From the NCBI RefSeq assembly GCF_016802725.1, contig NC_052665.1, positions 22,138,501-22,202,500 of the forward strand: 64,000 nucleotides of DNA, given 5' to 3'. Position 1 is the stretch's first letter. Every line of letters begins with the position of its first letter. This DNA comes from Solenopsis invicta. Taxonomy: Eukaryota > Arthropoda > Insecta > Hymenoptera > Formicidae. Shown here piece by piece: positions 62,158 through 64,000 of this stretch. Made by a program: the position numbers and the translations under genes. The notes under the pieces were generated by a model. It searched no databases. It saw nothing but the letters and a program-made list of their open reading frames with translations, and had not been told where the DNA came from.

Positions 62158-62289
62158 ATGACTGGTTGCTGCATAATTAACTGTACAAACACTAGTGAAA
62201 AAGGTAAATCTATGAGACGTTTTTCAGCCAATTTAGAACTGCCAGCATTATGGATAAAAAAGATTGGAAGGGCAAATTGGCAACCTTAA
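62158..62289 (+). pseudogene. THAP-domain exon remnant
   Basis: 43 codons starting MTGCCIINCTNTSEKGKS and continuing RRFSANLELPALWIKKIG, then RANWQP before a stop. This is the N-terminal half of a THAP zinc finger: C-x-x-x-C start, the F-S...P...W core and a GR-x-NW block. The second Cys and His of the C2CH site are missing. A T-rich tract ending TTGCAG precedes the ATG by 3 nt, so it may have been an exon. THAP domains are the DNA-binding part of P-element transposases. It is too short for the main tracks but distinctive. Confidence 0.65.
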
Positions 62290-62680
62290 TATTGTCTACT
62301 GTTATCATTAAATATTTAATGTATGTTTCTTTATAATATTAAAATAAATTTTGTAGTTTTTAATAATTATATACAAAAAATATCCTTTTTCTCTATTTCT
62401 TTCATTCCATAATGCCAAAAAGTACGAACAACACGAATAAGCCTACTGATATACTTCAAACGTGGCTATAACAGTATCCATAAGAATTTATTGGTTCCGC
62501 CATTTTGCTTCAGAACCAATGAAAAATGAGACAACATTGGCCAGACTCTTACTTCTAGGGACACTAGTCGAGTGCGGCCATAGGCGTTATATCTAGGCGC
62601 CACCGCGGCCGACTCACCAGCTCACACTTCAATGAGATTTTTAGGAAAATTGTCGCTTGTTGTAATCTTATAGAAATGTG

Positions 62681-62813
62681 TCGTTCAGGAACGTTCCGTT
62701 CACTATGAACGAATCTTTTTACTGAACTGAAAGATTCTAGTTACAATAAAAATGAACGGAACCTTAGAGTCCCTAATTTAACTGATTCCTCTAGTTATGC
62801 GCGCTGACGCATG
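62681..62813. other. Spacer with a small hairpin, no gene seen
   Basis: The words GGAACGTTCC and AACGGAAC form short inverted repeats around 62689-62762. No coding signal. Confidence 0.4.
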
Positions 62814-62815
62814 TA

Positions 62816-63016
62816 CACCCAAGGACTTTGATTCTGTCCATGGGGAAATTTTCCAAACTGAGAAGTCGCTATCTTTCTACATACTTACAGTTCATAATTA
62901 ACGTAACGACCAATAAGCTCTAGTCGTTTCATTAATCATGAACTGCGAGTATGTAGAAAGTGGTGACTTCTCAGTTTGAAAAATTTTTCCATGGACAGAA
63001 TCAAAGTCCTTGGGTG
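62816..63016. mobile_element. Palindromic MITE M1, copy a (201 bp)
   Basis: It is flanked by TA and pairs along about 90 bp: CACCCAAGGACTTTGATTC on the left against its complement on the right, through GTCCATGG and AACTGAGAAGT blocks. The 3' TA at 63017-63018 is also the 5' TA of MITE M2 copy b. Confidence 0.85.
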
Positions 63017-63072
63017 TACAGTGCGTTGCATTGATGCCTAGGGTAGAGTCCCTAGAAGTAGAGAGTCTGGAC

Positions 63073-63307
63073 TAGAGTCCTATATAAAGAGAGAAGCGAC
63101 AATGATGTCCGAAGCTCTGATTGGTAATCTGATTGATACTTGATTGGCTAAGCGAGCAGCCATATTGTGATCACAGCTGTTTGTAGAATGATATGAATGG
63201 TGTTTGATGACGTTAAAGCGATCTCAAAATGGCGGTGGAGGACTCAATTAGATACTGAAGGTTGTGGTGGGGGTTCGATGTCGCTTCTCTCTTTATATAG
63301 GACTCTA
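63073..63307. mobile_element. MITE M3, copy b (235 bp)
   Basis: Same termini and length as copy a. The 8-bp duplication is GTCTGGAC against GCCTGGAC. The interior differs from copy a at scattered positions. Confidence 0.85.
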
Positions 63308-63474
63308 GCCTGGACATCTCGGGGTTCCACGTGATTGGATGCACATGATTGTGCACCTAAAATGGCAGCACCAATACGGATCCCTGTTTAATCCTCTTTA
63401 GCCAATGCGATAACAGCATACAACACGTTCAAGTGCACACAATGATAAACATACACACACATAAAGCTCACGTA

Positions 63475-63663
63475 CAGTCGTGTTCATTATAGTTGCGACA
63501 CTTTTTCTTCGATGGTTTTTGGAATGTAGCCTTGCTCATCGTGCAACAAATGTAATTGGTTGGATCCACAAGTAAGAACCAATCACGTTCTCAGCTTTTG
63601 TTATAGTTGCGCGTTCAGAAACGTATCGAAGAAAAAGTGTCGCAACTATAATGAACACGACTG
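63475..63663. mobile_element. Tc1-like MITE (189 bp)
   Basis: TA-flanked, with about 39-bp inverted ends starting CAGTCGTGTTCATTATAG and including GTTGCGACACTTTTTC, a form common at Tc1-like termini. No transposase. Confidence 0.85.
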
Positions 63664-63906
63664 TACATACACTGACATATTCATCACCGACATTTTAGGG
63701 GCAGATGTCCAGACTCTCTACTTCTAGGGACTCTAGCCTGGGGTACCAATTTTAGGGACCACGTTTCTTTCTTGATTATTTTTATGTTCATGACTGAATG
63801 CTGCGGTGATCGTTGACGGCAGCATTTGGTCATAAACGTAAAAATAACTAAGAAAGAAACGTGGTTCTTAAAATCGGCACCCCAGTCATCAATGCAACGC
63901 ATTGTA

Positions 63907-64000
63907 CACCCATAGAATTTGATTCTGTCCATGGGGAAATTTTCCAAACTGAGAAGTCACCACTTTCTACATACTCGCAGTTCGTGATTAATGAAACGAC
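63907..64000. mobile_element. Palindromic MITE M1, copy b, cut by the window end
   Basis: The left half of M1 (CACCCATAGAATTTGATTC, GTCCATGGGGAAATTTTCC, AACTGAGAAGTCACC), directly following M2 copy b across a shared TA. The right half lies outside the window. Confidence 0.8.

Larger units (their letters stand above)
60496..62566 (+). mobile_element. P-like element with THAP exon and nested insertions
   Basis: Terminal inverted repeats TAGTGTCCCTAGAAGTAAG and its complement extend about 28 bp without mismatch and further with gaps. The 8-bp target duplication GTCGAGTG lies at 60488-60495 and 62567-62574. It encloses a 235-bp MITE (60562-60796), a deleted mariner (61044-61977) and a THAP-domain exon remnant (62158-62289). 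8-bp duplications fit both hAT and P elements. The THAP domain favours the P superfamily. Confidence 0.75.
60396..62680 (+). repeat. Dispersed repeat X, copy 3, interrupted by a P-like element
   Basis: The left part (GCCCGCCGTATGTGTAAGG, CCACGCAAACAAATAAGTGC, CACCGCTAGGCGGCC) ends at 60495. The right part (GCGGCCATAGGCGTTATATC, GCCACCGCGGCCGACTCA) starts after 62566. Joined, they follow copy 1 at 35708. The break is exactly an 8-bp target duplication, GTCGAGTG. Confidence 0.75.
63044..63735. mobile_element. P-like MITE (692 bp) with nested MITEs
   Basis: Tips TAGAGTCCCTAGAAGTAGA and complement closely match those of the element at 60496-62566. The 8-bp duplication is GCCTAGGG against GCCTGGGG (one mismatch) at 63036-63043 and 63736-63743. 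It contains M3 copy b in its left terminal repeat and a Tc1-like MITE. No coding sequence. Confidence 0.8.
63019..63904. mobile_element. MITE M2, copy b, interrupted by a P-like MITE
   Basis: It has the same termini as M2 copy a (CAGTGCGTTGCATTGATGCC...), with its body resumed after 63743. Without the inserted element it is about 190 bp, against 186 bp for copy a. It ends at the TA of 63905-63906, where another M1 begins. Confidence 0.85.

Overview
This is a eukaryotic, transposon-dense window that looks like insect DNA. A hymenopteran such as an ant is my guess, not proven. The guess rests on the mix of TE classes: R1-type and other LINEs, Bel/Pao, Copia and Gypsy elements, several mariners, an LTR element with an insect-type envelope gene, and P-like and piggyBac-like MITEs. 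GTTAGGTTAG-type motifs in the flanks also fit. I could not identify any host single-copy gene. Almost every coding stretch belongs to a mobile element, and most are broken by stops, frameshifts, deletions or nested insertions.

Layout, left to right. 1-2727: 3' end of an LTR retroelement with a decayed envelope gene and a 609-bp LTR. 2728-4740: AT-rich DNA with a 5S-rRNA-derived SINE, two copies of a tRNA-derived SINE and a Penelope-like RT scrap. 5000-8820: two LINE relics on the + strand with a mariner tip between them. 8821-13900: an R1-type LINE on the - strand with a nearly intact ORF2. 14940-22580: a CR1/L2/Jockey-like LINE on the + strand. It is interrupted in ORF1 by a 5'-truncated R1-type LINE (15-bp target duplication) and in ORF2 by a solo LTR (5-bp duplication). 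22583-28980: a second, purine-rich LINE family on the - strand, split by a 1473-bp solo LTR. 29100-32418: a LINE 3' end, then a mariner relic split by a third solo LTR. 32495-34150: fold-back elements and an LTR-like GC-rich segment. 34150-41400: AT-rich DNA full of non-autonomous elements. 41408-45737: a complete but dead Gypsy element. 46035-46961: a deleted mariner. 47459-59040: a Copia element containing an intact-looking Bel/Pao element (50239-57126). 60396-64000: a nest of P-like, mariner and Tc1-like MITEs, one P-like element carrying a THAP-domain exon.

The best candidate for something undescribed is structural. Two GC-rich LTR-type segments each carry a tandem array of small hairpins lying about 155-380 nt downstream of a TATA box: the solo LTR at 26248-27720 and the LTR-like block at 33158-34150. 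A third LTR (30309-31336) carries a weaker set, about 100-270 nt downstream of its TATA box. Within each of the first two arrays the loop or inner core is conserved, while the flanking stems differ from unit to unit yet stay complementary. That is compensatory change and implies selection on folded structure. In the 33514-33719 array every unit also has a 2-nt bulge on the same side. Two further dispersed hairpin elements (29040, 32495) share a core but have different paired arms. Other notable points are an intact 1721-codon Bel/Pao polyprotein, and an apparent age contradiction: the host Copia element has identical LTRs while the LTRs of the element nested inside it differ.
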